Origin: Streptomyces sp. DSM 110735
Lineage (GTDB): Bacteria; Actinomycetota; Actinomycetes; Streptomycetales; Streptomycetaceae
Direction: 5' to 3'
DNA: 64,000 nt
Assembly (NCBI RefSeq): GCF_016482685.1
Contig: NZ_JACYHF010000003.1
Span: 1 to 64,000, forward strand
Part shown: piece after piece, positions 45,378-52,853 of the stretch
Layout of the letters: each line of letters begins with the position of its first letter
Position numbering within the stretch: position 1 is the first letter of the stretch
The notes under the pieces: model-generated
Told to the model about the DNA's origin: nothing
Databases searched by the model: none
The model's input: the letters and a program-made list of their open reading frames with translations, nothing else
Translations under genes and position numbers: made by a program

Positions 45378-45975
45378 CGCGCGCACCCCGTTGGGTGCCT
45401 CCGCCGACAACGGTCTGAAGATCGTCGTCGTGGGCGGCTTCGGCGTCGGCAAGACCACCCTGGTCCGCTCGGTCAGCGAGATCCGTCCCCTCAACACCGA
45501 GGAGACGATGACGCAGGCCGGTGCGTCGGTGGACGACATCGAGCAGGTGCGCGGCAAGTCCGCGACGACCGTCGCCTTCGACTTCGGCCGCATCACCCTG
45601 GACGCGCACAACGTGCTGTATCTGTTCGGGGCGCCGGGCCAGGAGCGGTTCTGGTTCCTGTGGGACCGGCTGTTCTCCGGCACCCTCGGCGCGGTGGTGC
45701 TGGTGGACACCCGGCGCATCGACGACTCCTGGTACGCCATCGACCGCCTCGAACACCACGGCACGCCGTTCATCGTGGCCTGCAACGACTTCGGTGGCCC
45801 GGTGCGCGCCTCCGAGCAGGTGCGCGCCGCCCTGGACCTCGACCCGGACGTCCCGCTGATCGACTGCGACGCCCGCGACCGCGAGTCGGCCAAGCGGGTC
45901 CTGATCACCCTGGTCGAGCATGTGCGCAGCCGATACGCCGTGGCTGCAGGGCCGTTGACCCCGGAGGCGGTGTGA
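45358..45975 (+). CDS. cvnD: Conservon small GTPase CvnD
   Basis: A 205-residue Ras-like GTPase. The P-loop is GGFGVGKTT (residues 26-34), switch II region LFGAPGQERFWFLWDRL, and the base-recognition segment CNDF substitutes for NKxD. The TTG start at 45358, with GGAGCAG upstream, overlaps cvnC, the usual arrangement. CvnD binds and hydrolyses GTP and is the switch of the conservon. Its stop overlaps the next P450 start (TGATG), so the P450 is part of the operon. Confidence 0.92.
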   Translation: MDSATSDARTPLGASADNGLKIVVVGGFGVGKTTLVRSVSEIRPLNTEETMTQAGASVDDIEQVRGKSATTVAFDFGRITLDAHNVLYLFGAPGQERFWFLWDRLFSGTLGAVVLVDTRRIDDSWYAIDRLEHHGTPFIVACNDFGGPVRASEQVRAALDLDPDVPLIDCDARDRESAKRVLITLVEHVRSRYAVAAGPLTPEAV

Positions 45976-47180
45976 TGGCCGACGCCGTACCCCTCGGCGG
46001 ACCCCGGTTCCAGACCGAACCCGCCCGTCTGTACCGGGAGATGCGCCGCGACCACGGCTCCGTGGTGCCGGTGCTGCTCGACGGCGACATTCCCGCCTGG
46101 CTGGTCGTCGGCTACCGCGAGCTGCATCAAGTCACCGGCGATCCGGTGCTGTTCAGCCGCGACTCCGAGCTGTGGAACCAGTGGGAGAACGTGCCGGAGG
46201 ACTGGCCACTGCTGCCCATGATCGGGCACCGCCAGCCGTCGATCCTCTACACCGTCGGTGAACGGCACCGCCAGCGCGCGGCGATGGTGAGCAACGCGCT
46301 GGAGTCGGTGGACCCCTTCGAACTGCGCGGCCAGGCAGAGCGGTTCGCGGACGAGCTGATCGACGCGCTGTGCTCCTCGGGCGAGGCGGACCTGGTGGGC
46401 CAGTACGCCGGGCTGCTGCCCGTACGGGTGCTGGCGCATCTGTACGGCTTCCCGGACGACGAGGGTCCGGGGCTCGTCACCGCGCTCAACGACATGATCG
46501 ACGGCCGGGAGCGGGCGCTGGCGGGTCAGGCCCATCTGGCGTCGTCCATGGCCCGGTTGGTGGCGGAGCGGGCCAAGGAGCCCGCCGACGACGTCGTCTC
46601 CGACATGCTCGCCGACGGCAGCGGGTTCACCGAGGAGGAGCTGGTCCAGGACCTGATGGTCATGATGGCGGCGGGTCACCAGCCGACCGCCGACTGGATC
46701 GGCAACTCGCTGCGGCTGATGCTGACCGACGACCGGTTCGCCGCCTCGCTGTTCGGCGGGCGCAACAGTGTCGCCGAGGCGATGAACGAGGTGCTCTGGG
46801 AGGACACCCCGACCCAGAACGTGGCCGGGCGCTGGGCCGCCCGCGACACCCATCTGGGCGGGCGCCGCATCCGGGCGGGCGATCTGCTGCTGCTCGGTCT
46901 CCAGGGCGCCAACTCCGATCCCCAGGTGCGCACCGACGCCTCGGCGCTGACCGGCGGCAACAACGCGCACTTCTCCTTCGGGCACGGCGAGCACCGCTGC
47001 CCGTTCCCGGCGCAGGAGATCGCCGAGGTGATCGCGCGCACAGGCATCGAGGTGGTCCTCGACCGGCTGCCGGACATCGACCTGGCGGTGCCCGCCGAGT
47101 CGCTGACCCGCCGTCCGTCGCCCTGGCTGCGGGGGCTGACCGAGCTGCCCGTCCGGTTCACGCCCGTACCCGCCCTCTGA
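45975..47180 (+). CDS. Conservon cytochrome P450, CYP157-like, lacking ExxR
   Basis: A 401-residue P450 translationally coupled to cvnD. The heme loop FSFGHGEHRCPFPAQ has Cys342, and the I-helix AAGHQPTADW is intact. The K-helix motif is E272-V-L-W275, with Trp in place of the Arg that is otherwise nearly invariant in P450s. This loss of ExxR is the known hallmark of the CYP157 family, described for CYP157C1 of S. coelicolor and likewise located in conservons next to CYP154 genes. The substrate and even catalytic activity are unknown; a sensing or structural role within the conservon is possible. Confidence 0.88.
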   Translation: MADAVPLGGPRFQTEPARLYREMRRDHGSVVPVLLDGDIPAWLVVGYRELHQVTGDPVLFSRDSELWNQWENVPEDWPLLPMIGHRQPSILYTVGERHRQRAAMVSNALESVDPFELRGQAERFADELIDALCSSGEADLVGQYAGLLPVRVLAHLYGFPDDEGPGLVTALNDMIDGRERALAGQAHLASSMARLVAERAKEPADDVVSDMLADGSGFTEEELVQDLMVMMAAGHQPTADWIGNSLRLMLTDDRFAASLFGGRNSVAEAMNEVLWEDTPTQNVAGRWAARDTHLGGRRIRAGDLLLLGLQGANSDPQVRTDASALTGGNNAHFSFGHGEHRCPFPAQEIAEVIARTGIEVVLDRLPDIDLAVPAESLTRRPSPWLRGLTELPVRFTPVPAL

Positions 47181-47282
47181 TTTCGCGTCACCCCGGCCGG
47201 AGTTCTCCGCTCCGGCCGGGTCCGGGGCCGTCCCCGGCGCGACGCGCAGTACTCCGACCACTGCCCTGGGAGGCATGTCCCG

Positions 47283-48509
47283 ATGACGACCGGTACCGCG
47301 ACGTCCCCGATCCCCCTCGATCCCTTCGTCACCGACCTGGACGGCGAGAGCGCGGCGCTGCGCGCGGCGGGTCCGCTCGCCGCCGTGGAGCTGCCCGGCG
47401 GGGTGCCGGTGTGGGCGGTCACGCACCACGCCGAGGCGAAGGCGCTGCTCACCGATCCGCGTCTGGTGAAGGACATCAACGTGTGGAGCGCCTGGCGGCG
47501 CGGCGAGATCCCGGCCGACTGGCCGCTGATCGGTCTGGCCAACCCGGGCCGTTCGATGCTCACCGTGGACGGCGCCGACCACCGCAGGATGCGCACCCTG
47601 GTCGCGCAGGCGCTCACCCCGCGCCGGGTGGAGCTGATGCGTGAGCGGATCGAGAAGCTGACCCAGGACCTGCTGGACGCGCTGCCCGCCGGTGACGGGA
47701 CGGTGGACCTGAAATCGGCGTTCGCCTACCCGCTGCCGATGTTCGTGGTGGCCGACCTCATGGGCATCGACTCCGCCGAACTCCCGCGCCTGAAGGTGCT
47801 GTTCGAGAAGTTCTTCTCCACCCAGACCCCGCCCGCCGAGGTCCTCGCGACCCTCACCGAGCTGGCCGGGATCATGGCGGCGACCGTGGCGGCGAAGCGG
47901 GCGGAGCCGGGCGACGATCTCACCAGCGCGCTGATCCGCGCCTCGGCGGACGGCGACCACCTCACCGACGAGGAGATCGTCTCCACCCTCCAGCTCATGG
48001 TCGCCGCCGGTCACGAGACCACGATCTCCCTGATCGTCAACGCGGTGGTCAACCTCTCCACCCACCCCGACCAGCGCGCCCTGGTCCTGTCCGGCGAGGC
48101 CGACTGGTCGGCGGTCGTCGAGGAGACCCTGCGCTGGTCCACCCCGACCTCGCACGTGCTGATCCGCTTCGCCACCGAGGACGTACCGGTCGGCGACAAG
48201 GTCATCCCGGCCGGGGACGCGCTCATCGTGTCGTACGGCGCGATCGGCCGCGACGAGCAGGCGCACGGGCCGAGCGCCGCGGAGTTCGACATCACGCGCG
48301 AGACGCGGAACCGGCACATCTCCTTCGGCCACGGTCCGCACGTGTGCCCGGGCGCGGCGCTCTCCCGCCTGGAGGCGGGCGTGGCGCTGCCCGCGCTGTA
48401 CGCCCGTTTCCCGCACCTGGACCTCGCGGTCCCGGCCGCCGAGCTGCGCAACAAGCCGGTGGTCACCCAGAACGACCTCTTCGAGCTGCCGGTGCGCCTG
48501 AACGGCTGA
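47283..48509 (+). CDS. Conservon cytochrome P450, CYP154-like
   Basis: A 408-residue P450 with full motifs: AAGHETT in the I-helix, EETLR (ExxR), and FGHGPHVCPGAALS. It lies 102 bases after the CYP157-like gene on the same strand, with GGAGG before the ATG. CYP157-CYP154 pairs are recurrent in S. coelicolor conservons. CYP154 members oxidise macrolides, steroids and other large substrates in vitro, but the native substrate of conservon members is unknown. The two P450s may work together or share redox partners. Confidence 0.87.
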   Translation: MTTGTATSPIPLDPFVTDLDGESAALRAAGPLAAVELPGGVPVWAVTHHAEAKALLTDPRLVKDINVWSAWRRGEIPADWPLIGLANPGRSMLTVDGADHRRMRTLVAQALTPRRVELMRERIEKLTQDLLDALPAGDGTVDLKSAFAYPLPMFVVADLMGIDSAELPRLKVLFEKFFSTQTPPAEVLATLTELAGIMAATVAAKRAEPGDDLTSALIRASADGDHLTDEEIVSTLQLMVAAGHETTISLIVNAVVNLSTHPDQRALVLSGEADWSAVVEETLRWSTPTSHVLIRFATEDVPVGDKVIPAGDALIVSYGAIGRDEQAHGPSAAEFDITRETRNRHISFGHGPHVCPGAALSRLEAGVALPALYARFPHLDLAVPAAELRNKPVVTQNDLFELPVRLNG

Positions 48510-48552
48510 CTCGCGCTTCTGCCCGGTCGGCTCGCCCTTCCGACCGGCTGAC

Positions 48553-48583
48553 TTGCGCTGGAGCGCACTCCAGCACCTAGCGT
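48553..48583 (+). promoter_or_regulatory. MerR-type promoter/operator upstream of aldo/keto reductase
   Basis: TTGCGC (48553-48558) and TAGCGT (48578-48583) are spaced 19 bp apart, the overlong spacer diagnostic of MerR-family control. The spacer holds the dyad GCTGGAG-CGCA-CTCCAGC (48557-48574). This layout matches operators bound by stress-responsive MerR regulators. No MerR gene is present in the window. Confidence 0.65.
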
Positions 48584-48722
48584 CGTGACCACCCGGCGCG
48601 GTACGACCCGCCGCCCGCCCGGTGTCCCCTTCACGGGATGCCGGGCGGGCGGATCCGTCGCTAGATGGAGGAGGGGGTTCGTGCCGTACGGGTGGCCATG
48701 ACGACTGCGGAAGGGCTGGACG

Positions 48723-49712
48723 ATGCGCAAGCGCAACCTGCGGGACCTGTCGGTTTCGAGTATCGGTCTCGGATGTATGGGAATGTCCGCGTTCTACGGT
48801 ACGGCCGACGAGAAGGAGGGCATCGCCACCATCCACCGCGCCCGGGAACTGGGCATCGACTTCCTCGACACCGCCCAGATGTACGGTCCGCTGACCAACG
48901 AGTCCCTGGTCGGCGAGGCGATCCGGGGACACCGCGACGCCTATGTGCTCGCGACGAAGTTCAACTACCGGATGGACGACGCCGTACCCGGCGACATGTC
49001 CTCCGTCGGTCCCCAGGACGGCTCGGCCGAGCACGTGCACAGCTCCGTGCGCGGCTCCCTGGAGCGCCTGGGCACCGACCACATCGACCTGTACTACCAG
49101 CACCGGGTCGACCCGAACGTCCCCATCGAGGAGACGGTCGGCGCGCTGGCGGAGCTGGTCGCGGACGGCACGATCGGGCACATCGGGCTGAGCGAGGCGA
49201 GCGCGGAGACGCTGCGCCGGGCCAACGCCGTCCACCCGATCACGGCCGTGCAGAGCGAGTACTCCCTGTGGTCCCGGGACGTGGAGGCGGAGGTGCTGCC
49301 GACCTGCCGCGAGCTGGGCATCGGCTTCGTCGCCTACTCCCCCCTCGGCCGCGGCTTCCTCGCCGGGCGCTTCTCCTCCCCCGACGAGCTGGACCCCAAC
49401 GACTGGCGCCGCCAGAACCCCCGCTTCACCGACGCCCACCTCGCCGCGAACCTCCGCCTGGCCGCCAAGGTCAAGGAGATCGCCGAGGAGAAGAACGTCA
49501 CCCCCGCCCAGCTCGCCCTCGCCTGGGTCCTCGCCCAAGGCGACTTCATCGTCCCCATCCCCGGCACCAAGCGCCGCTCCTACCTCGAACAGAACGCCGC
49601 CGCCGTCGACATCGACCTCACCCCCGAGGACCTCGCCCGCATCGACGCGGAACTCCCCAAGGTCTCGGGCGAACGCTACGACGAGGAGGGCATGCGCTCG
49701 GTGAACCGCTGA
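48723..49712 (+). CDS. Aldo/keto reductase
   Basis: A 329-residue (alpha/beta)8-barrel NADPH-dependent oxidoreductase. The catalytic tetrad is visible: DTAQMYG (Asp, Tyr), ATKFN (Lys) and YYQHRVDP (His). The C-terminal [12 protein letters not shown] matches the cofactor-binding stretch. It resembles the AKR13/YakC-type soluble reductases that handle aldehydes and quinones. The upstream MerR-type promoter implies induction by a stress or aldehyde signal through a regulator encoded elsewhere. Confidence 0.9.
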   Translation: MRKRNLRDLSVSSIGLGCMGMSAFYGTADEKEGIATIHRARELGIDFLDTAQMYGPLTNESLVGEAIRGHRDAYVLATKFNYRMDDAVPGDMSSVGPQDGSAEHVHSSVRGSLERLGTDHIDLYYQHRVDPNVPIEETVGALAELVADGTIGHIGLSEASAETLRRANAVHPITAVQSEYSLWSRDVEAEVLPTCRELGIGFVAYSPLGRGFLAGRFSSPDELDPNDWRRQNPRFTDAHLAANLRLAAKVKEIAEEKNVTPAQLALAWVLAQGDFIVPIPGTKRRSYLEQNAAAVDIDLTPEDLARIDAELPKVSGERYDEEGMRSVNR

Positions 49713-49961
49713 CCGACCGCGGTCGGGGGTCCTGGCTTTCCGCTACCGGGAAGCGGGCGGCCAGGGCCTTCAGACCATCCAGGTATTCGTAAGGTGATCC
49801 AGCCAGACACGCTGGTCGTAAAGAAGCGGCCGTCATGGCGCCCCGTGCCGGCCGGGCAGCACGGTCGCCGTCAGGATCGACGGACGGGGGCCGCACAGAG
49901 GCAGTGCACGCGGCCGATCCATGCATCCAGTTCACATGGATCGCCGTGCTTGATCGGCTGA

Positions 49962-50327
49962 TCACACAGCGGGCACATGCCCAGGCTGCTGAGCGCCGTC
50001 GAGGTGTTCGCACATGTGGACCACCGATGTGGCGAGACGCTTTACCCGCACGAACTCGCCTTGCAGCCCCGGTGCTTCCTGCTCGGAGAGCCGGTCTCGG
50101 GCTTCAGCGAGCGCTACCCGGACTGCCTCCGCAGCGGTGTCGTCGTCCGGCCGCTCGGCGGCCAGTTCCTCCAGACGCGGCATCAACTCTGCAAGCGCTG
50201 CCCGGAAGTCGGCCTCGAAGGATTGCACGACGCCGTAACGCGGCAGCGTCCTCTGGTCCAGGAACAGTGAGGCCCCGGCGCGCGTGATGCCCGTGATGAA
50301 GGGCCTTCTCGTCGTCGTGCCGTTCAC
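49962..50327 (-). CDS. DUF6415-like protein
   Basis: About 121 residues from a GTG at 50327 that overlaps the preceding stop (GTGA), with GGAG upstream. Segments FEADFRAALAELMPRLEELAAE and RVKRLATSVVHMCEHLDG match the layout of DUF6415, small proteins found near natural-product loci in Streptomyces. Function unknown. It is coupled to the 66-residue gene upstream and lies beside a lasso-peptide cluster on the same strand. Confidence 0.6.
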   Translation of the reverse strand: MNGTTTRRPFITGITRAGASLFLDQRTLPRYGVVQSFEADFRAALAELMPRLEELAAERPDDDTAAEAVRVALAEARDRLSEQEAPGLQGEFVRVKRLATSVVHMCEHLDGAQQPGHVPAV

Positions 50328-50524
50328 CGGACGCGCTCCGCACGGTGGATCGGGCAGGCGCAGGGCGGAAGTGCGGAACTCCCGGGCACGGTCTTGCGAC
50401 CGTAGGGGACGGCCACGGTGGCGCACGGCGCGGTAACGACCCCGTCACGCGTGACCGTGTAGACCTTGATGGTCATCGCCGGGCGGCGTGTACGTGCTCT
50501 ACCCAAGGCGGTACGGTGCTTCAT
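50324..50524 (-). CDS. Small hypothetical protein
   Basis: A 66-residue protein from ATG 50524, which has GAGGGA eight bases upstream. Its stop overlaps the GTG of the DUF6415-like gene. The C-terminal half reads MTIKVYTVTRDGVVTAPCAT and ends PPCACPIHR, a Cys/Pro-rich pattern of small actinobacterial proteins of unknown role. The same frame stays open upstream to 50842, so it might be the end of a longer product (see the entry at 50525). Confidence 0.5.
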   Translation of the reverse strand: MKHRTALGRARTRRPAMTIKVYTVTRDGVVTAPCATVAVPYGRKTVPGSSALPPCACPIHRAERVR

Positions 50525-50806
50525 GTCGACGCTCCCTCGCTGTTTCGAGCGCTGGCCACCCCCGGGGCCGGTGACGCGGCCCGCCGGGTCTGGCTCGGCA
50601 CTTGCGGAGCGCGGGCGGAAGGCCAGCGTGAGAGGTCGGCAGCAGCTACGTACCGGCCAGACACGGTCTGTGCCCTGGACGACAACCTCGTCCGCGTCGC
50701 GCAGGGGCCGACTCACGGCACCGCAGTCGAAGCACGCCTCACCGTGAAGGCGGACCACGCTCACGCGACGGTCGACGACCGTCGGGGGCGTGCGTGCTTC
50801 CTGCAT
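50525..50806 (-). other. Open frame upstream of the small gene; possible eroded zinc-ribbon-like gene
   Basis: An ATG at 50806 has GGAGGGGA upstream and begins a plausible small protein: RRVSVVRLHGEACFDCGAVSRPL, then VWPVRSCC. The CxxC plus later Cys suggests metal binding. No stop intervenes before the next start, and the last ~40 codons look unlike protein. Either the gene runs to 50324 as one 160-residue product, or the frame slipped and lost its stop. Confidence 0.4.
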
Positions 50807-50904
50807 TTCCCGTGTCCCCTCCGCCAAGTCCTGCGCTTGCAACAGATGGTGAGGGCCGAGGAAGGCTGGAAGTACCCCAGCGAGGGGTACCTAGGGGTAC
50901 TTGG

Positions 50905-52086
50905 TCAGGACGCGGCGCACCACTCGGCGAAGTTCGAGAGGGACTCGGCGTCGGCGCGCTTCAACCGGCGGATCACGGCGACGTCCTGACGGACCCATGG
51001 ATGCTCGCGGGTGTGCTGGGGGGCGATGCGGCGGGCGACCTTCAGGGACTCGAACGCGTGGTCCGGCTGCCCGGACCAGAGCTGTACGCGGGCCAGCTCG
51101 ATGTAGAACCCGGACTGCCGTTCGGCCGGAAGGTCACCAGGCGGCTTCCACTCGTGGGCGACGTCCAGGGCGCGGGCCAGGTGGTCCCGGCCGAGGCTCA
51201 CCGCCACTGACACCTCGTGGGCGCGCACCGAGTCCGGGCCGAACGCGGTCCCGCAGTAGACGCTCTCCGGCAGCCGGTCGGCCAGGACCCGCGCCTCCGC
51301 CATGTGGAGTTGCGCGGCTGCGGCGTCGGCCGCGCGCCCTGCGATGACGGCGGCCCGCATGTGCAGGGCCCCACGCGCCGCGACCTGCCGGGTGCCGTCC
51401 GGCGCTGGTGCCTTGTCGAGGGCCTGCTCCAGAGCGCGCAGCCCGGCCGCGTGTGCGCGGGCGGCGAAGTAGGTCTCGGTGCGTACGTACGCGACCGTCG
51501 CGGCGGTGAGCGGGTCGTCCGTTTCGGCAGCGGCCCAGCGCATGAGGTCGATGAGGCGGGCGCTCAGGTCGCGGGCGCCGAACTTGTAGGCGACGGCGTC
51601 GGCCGACCGGTAGGCGCGCACGAGGAGCTGCGCCAGCTCGGTGCGGTCGGCTCCGGACGCCGCGTGGTAGGCGCGGGCCAGCTCTGCCAGGAGGTCGGGC
51701 AGGCGACGGGCGATCCGCGTGTACTGCGCGGCCACACGCCAGCGGGCCGCCTCGCTCACCGCCGCGCCCAGCGCGCTCAGCGGGCGCACCGGTCCGTCCT
51801 CGGGCAGGTCGTACGTGGCGATGGCGGCCGACAGGTCGGGCAGCGCCGCGTGCACGGACGTGCGGGTCGGCTCGGCGTCATACCTGAGTACGGCCGCGTC
51901 CACGCCCATGGCGTCGGAAAACGCTTCCAGCATCTCCTCGCTGGGATTCCGTTCGCCTCGCTCGATCTTGCGCACCGCACCGAGGGAAGCTCCCGCCACG
52001 TCCGCGAGCTGCTGCTGGGTCATCCGCGCCAGCCGCCGCTGATAAGCGATCCGACGGCCTACCCCGGGATAGGGAAGTGTGGCCAT
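50905..52086 (-). CDS. XRE-family regulator with TPR-like C-terminus
   Basis: A 393-residue protein with an N-terminal XRE helix-turn-helix (about 10-65; RLARMTQQQLADVAGASLGAVRKIERGERNPS) and an all-helical C-terminal region (about 80-390) rich in Ala/Leu/Arg that looks like tetratricopeptide-type repeats. The ATG at 52086 has GGAGC upstream. It is downstream of the lasso genes on the same strand and about 100 bases from the HAD gene, so it could control the cluster. Such Streptomyces regulators often sense peptides. Confidence 0.78.
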   Translation of the reverse strand: MATLPYPGVGRRIAYQRRLARMTQQQLADVAGASLGAVRKIERGERNPSEEMLEAFSDAMGVDAAVLRYDAEPTRTSVHAALPDLSAAIATYDLPEDGPVRPLSALGAAVSEAARWRVAAQYTRIARRLPDLLAELARAYHAASGADRTELAQLLVRAYRSADAVAYKFGARDLSARLIDLMRWAAAETDDPLTAATVAYVRTETYFAARAHAAGLRALEQALDKAPAPDGTRQVAARGALHMRAAVIAGRAADAAAAQLHMAEARVLADRLPESVYCGTAFGPDSVRAHEVSVAVSLGRDHLARALDVAHEWKPPGDLPAERQSGFYIELARVQLWSGQPDHAFESLKVARRIAPQHTREHPWVRQDVAVIRRLKRADAESLSNFAEWCAAS

Positions 52087-52185
52087 ACTTGCTCCAGTTC
52101 GGCTCATCCATGCCGAACGGTACTCGCAGACAGGCGCTGCGGGTACGCGAACGACTCCGCCATCTCTGGCGGGCCGTTTCGTTGT

Positions 52186-52845
52186 TCAGCGGGCGGCGAT
52201 GTCGAGCAGGTCCATCAGGCTGTCGATACGCCAGTCCGCTGCCTTCGCCACGTCCCCGGAGGCCCACAGGTTGCCCCACGGGCCCCGGCGCAGATGCGCG
52301 GTCCGCAGCCCGGCCGCGGCCGCCGGAATCACGTCGTTGGCGGGGTGGTCGCCGACGTAGAGGGTGCGGACGGCGGGTGCCTCGGCGATGTCGAGGACGC
52401 GGTGGAAGAATTCCGGCTGGGGCTTGGCCACCCCCCACTCCCCCGACGTGGCAATGACGTCGGCAGGCAGATCGAGCCCGCGCAGGAGCTGCCCGACGCG
52501 CTCGGTCTGGTTCCCGGCGATGACGACACGCACCCCGGCCCGCCGGAGTCCGGAGAGAGCAGGCCGGACGTCGTCGTAGAGGTCACCCTCCTCCAGGCAC
52601 TCACCTCGGCCAGCGGCCTCCCGAGCCACGTACTCGGCGGCTAGGTCGATACCCGGCCGGAGGAGCCGCAGCGCGTCGGCGTTGTCGCGTCCCTGGGCGA
52701 CGACAGCTCCGACGAGGGCGGACAGGGTGTGGCGGGGTACGCCGAGCCAGTCGGCCCAGGATGCCCAGTAGCGGTCGTCCCGGGTGAGCGTCTCGCCGAC
52801 GTCGAACACAACTGTGTCAATCACCCGGCCGAGCCTAGGGGACAT
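52186..52845 (-). CDS. HAD-family hydrolase in the lasso-peptide operon
   Basis: A 219-residue HAD superfamily protein. Motif I is VFDVGETLT (Asp nucleophile and Thr), the second motif N-Q-T in VVIAGNQTERVG, Lys in KPQPEFF, and the acid pair in YVGDHPANDV. The ATG at 52845 (GAGGA six bases upstream) begins eight bases after the exporter stop, so it is in the operon. HAD enzymes remove phosphate from many substrates. In this place it could be a tailoring or self-protection enzyme or merely a co-transcribed metabolic gene. Confidence 0.8.
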   Translation of the reverse strand: MSPRLGRVIDTVVFDVGETLTRDDRYWASWADWLGVPRHTLSALVGAVVAQGRDNADALRLLRPGIDLAAEYVAREAAGRGECLEEGDLYDDVRPALSGLRRAGVRVVIAGNQTERVGQLLRGLDLPADVIATSGEWGVAKPQPEFFHRVLDIAEAPAVRTLYVGDHPANDVIPAAAAGLRTAHLRRGPWGNLWASGDVAKAADWRIDSLMDLLDIAAR

Positions 52846-52853
52846 CGGACTCC

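Noticed and set aside
44877-49538. A 1553-codon open frame on the minus strand opposite the conservon and P450 genes
   Set aside because: It is antisense to five well-supported genes with clear family motifs. High-GC third positions keep opposite frames open; no domain or RBS supports it.
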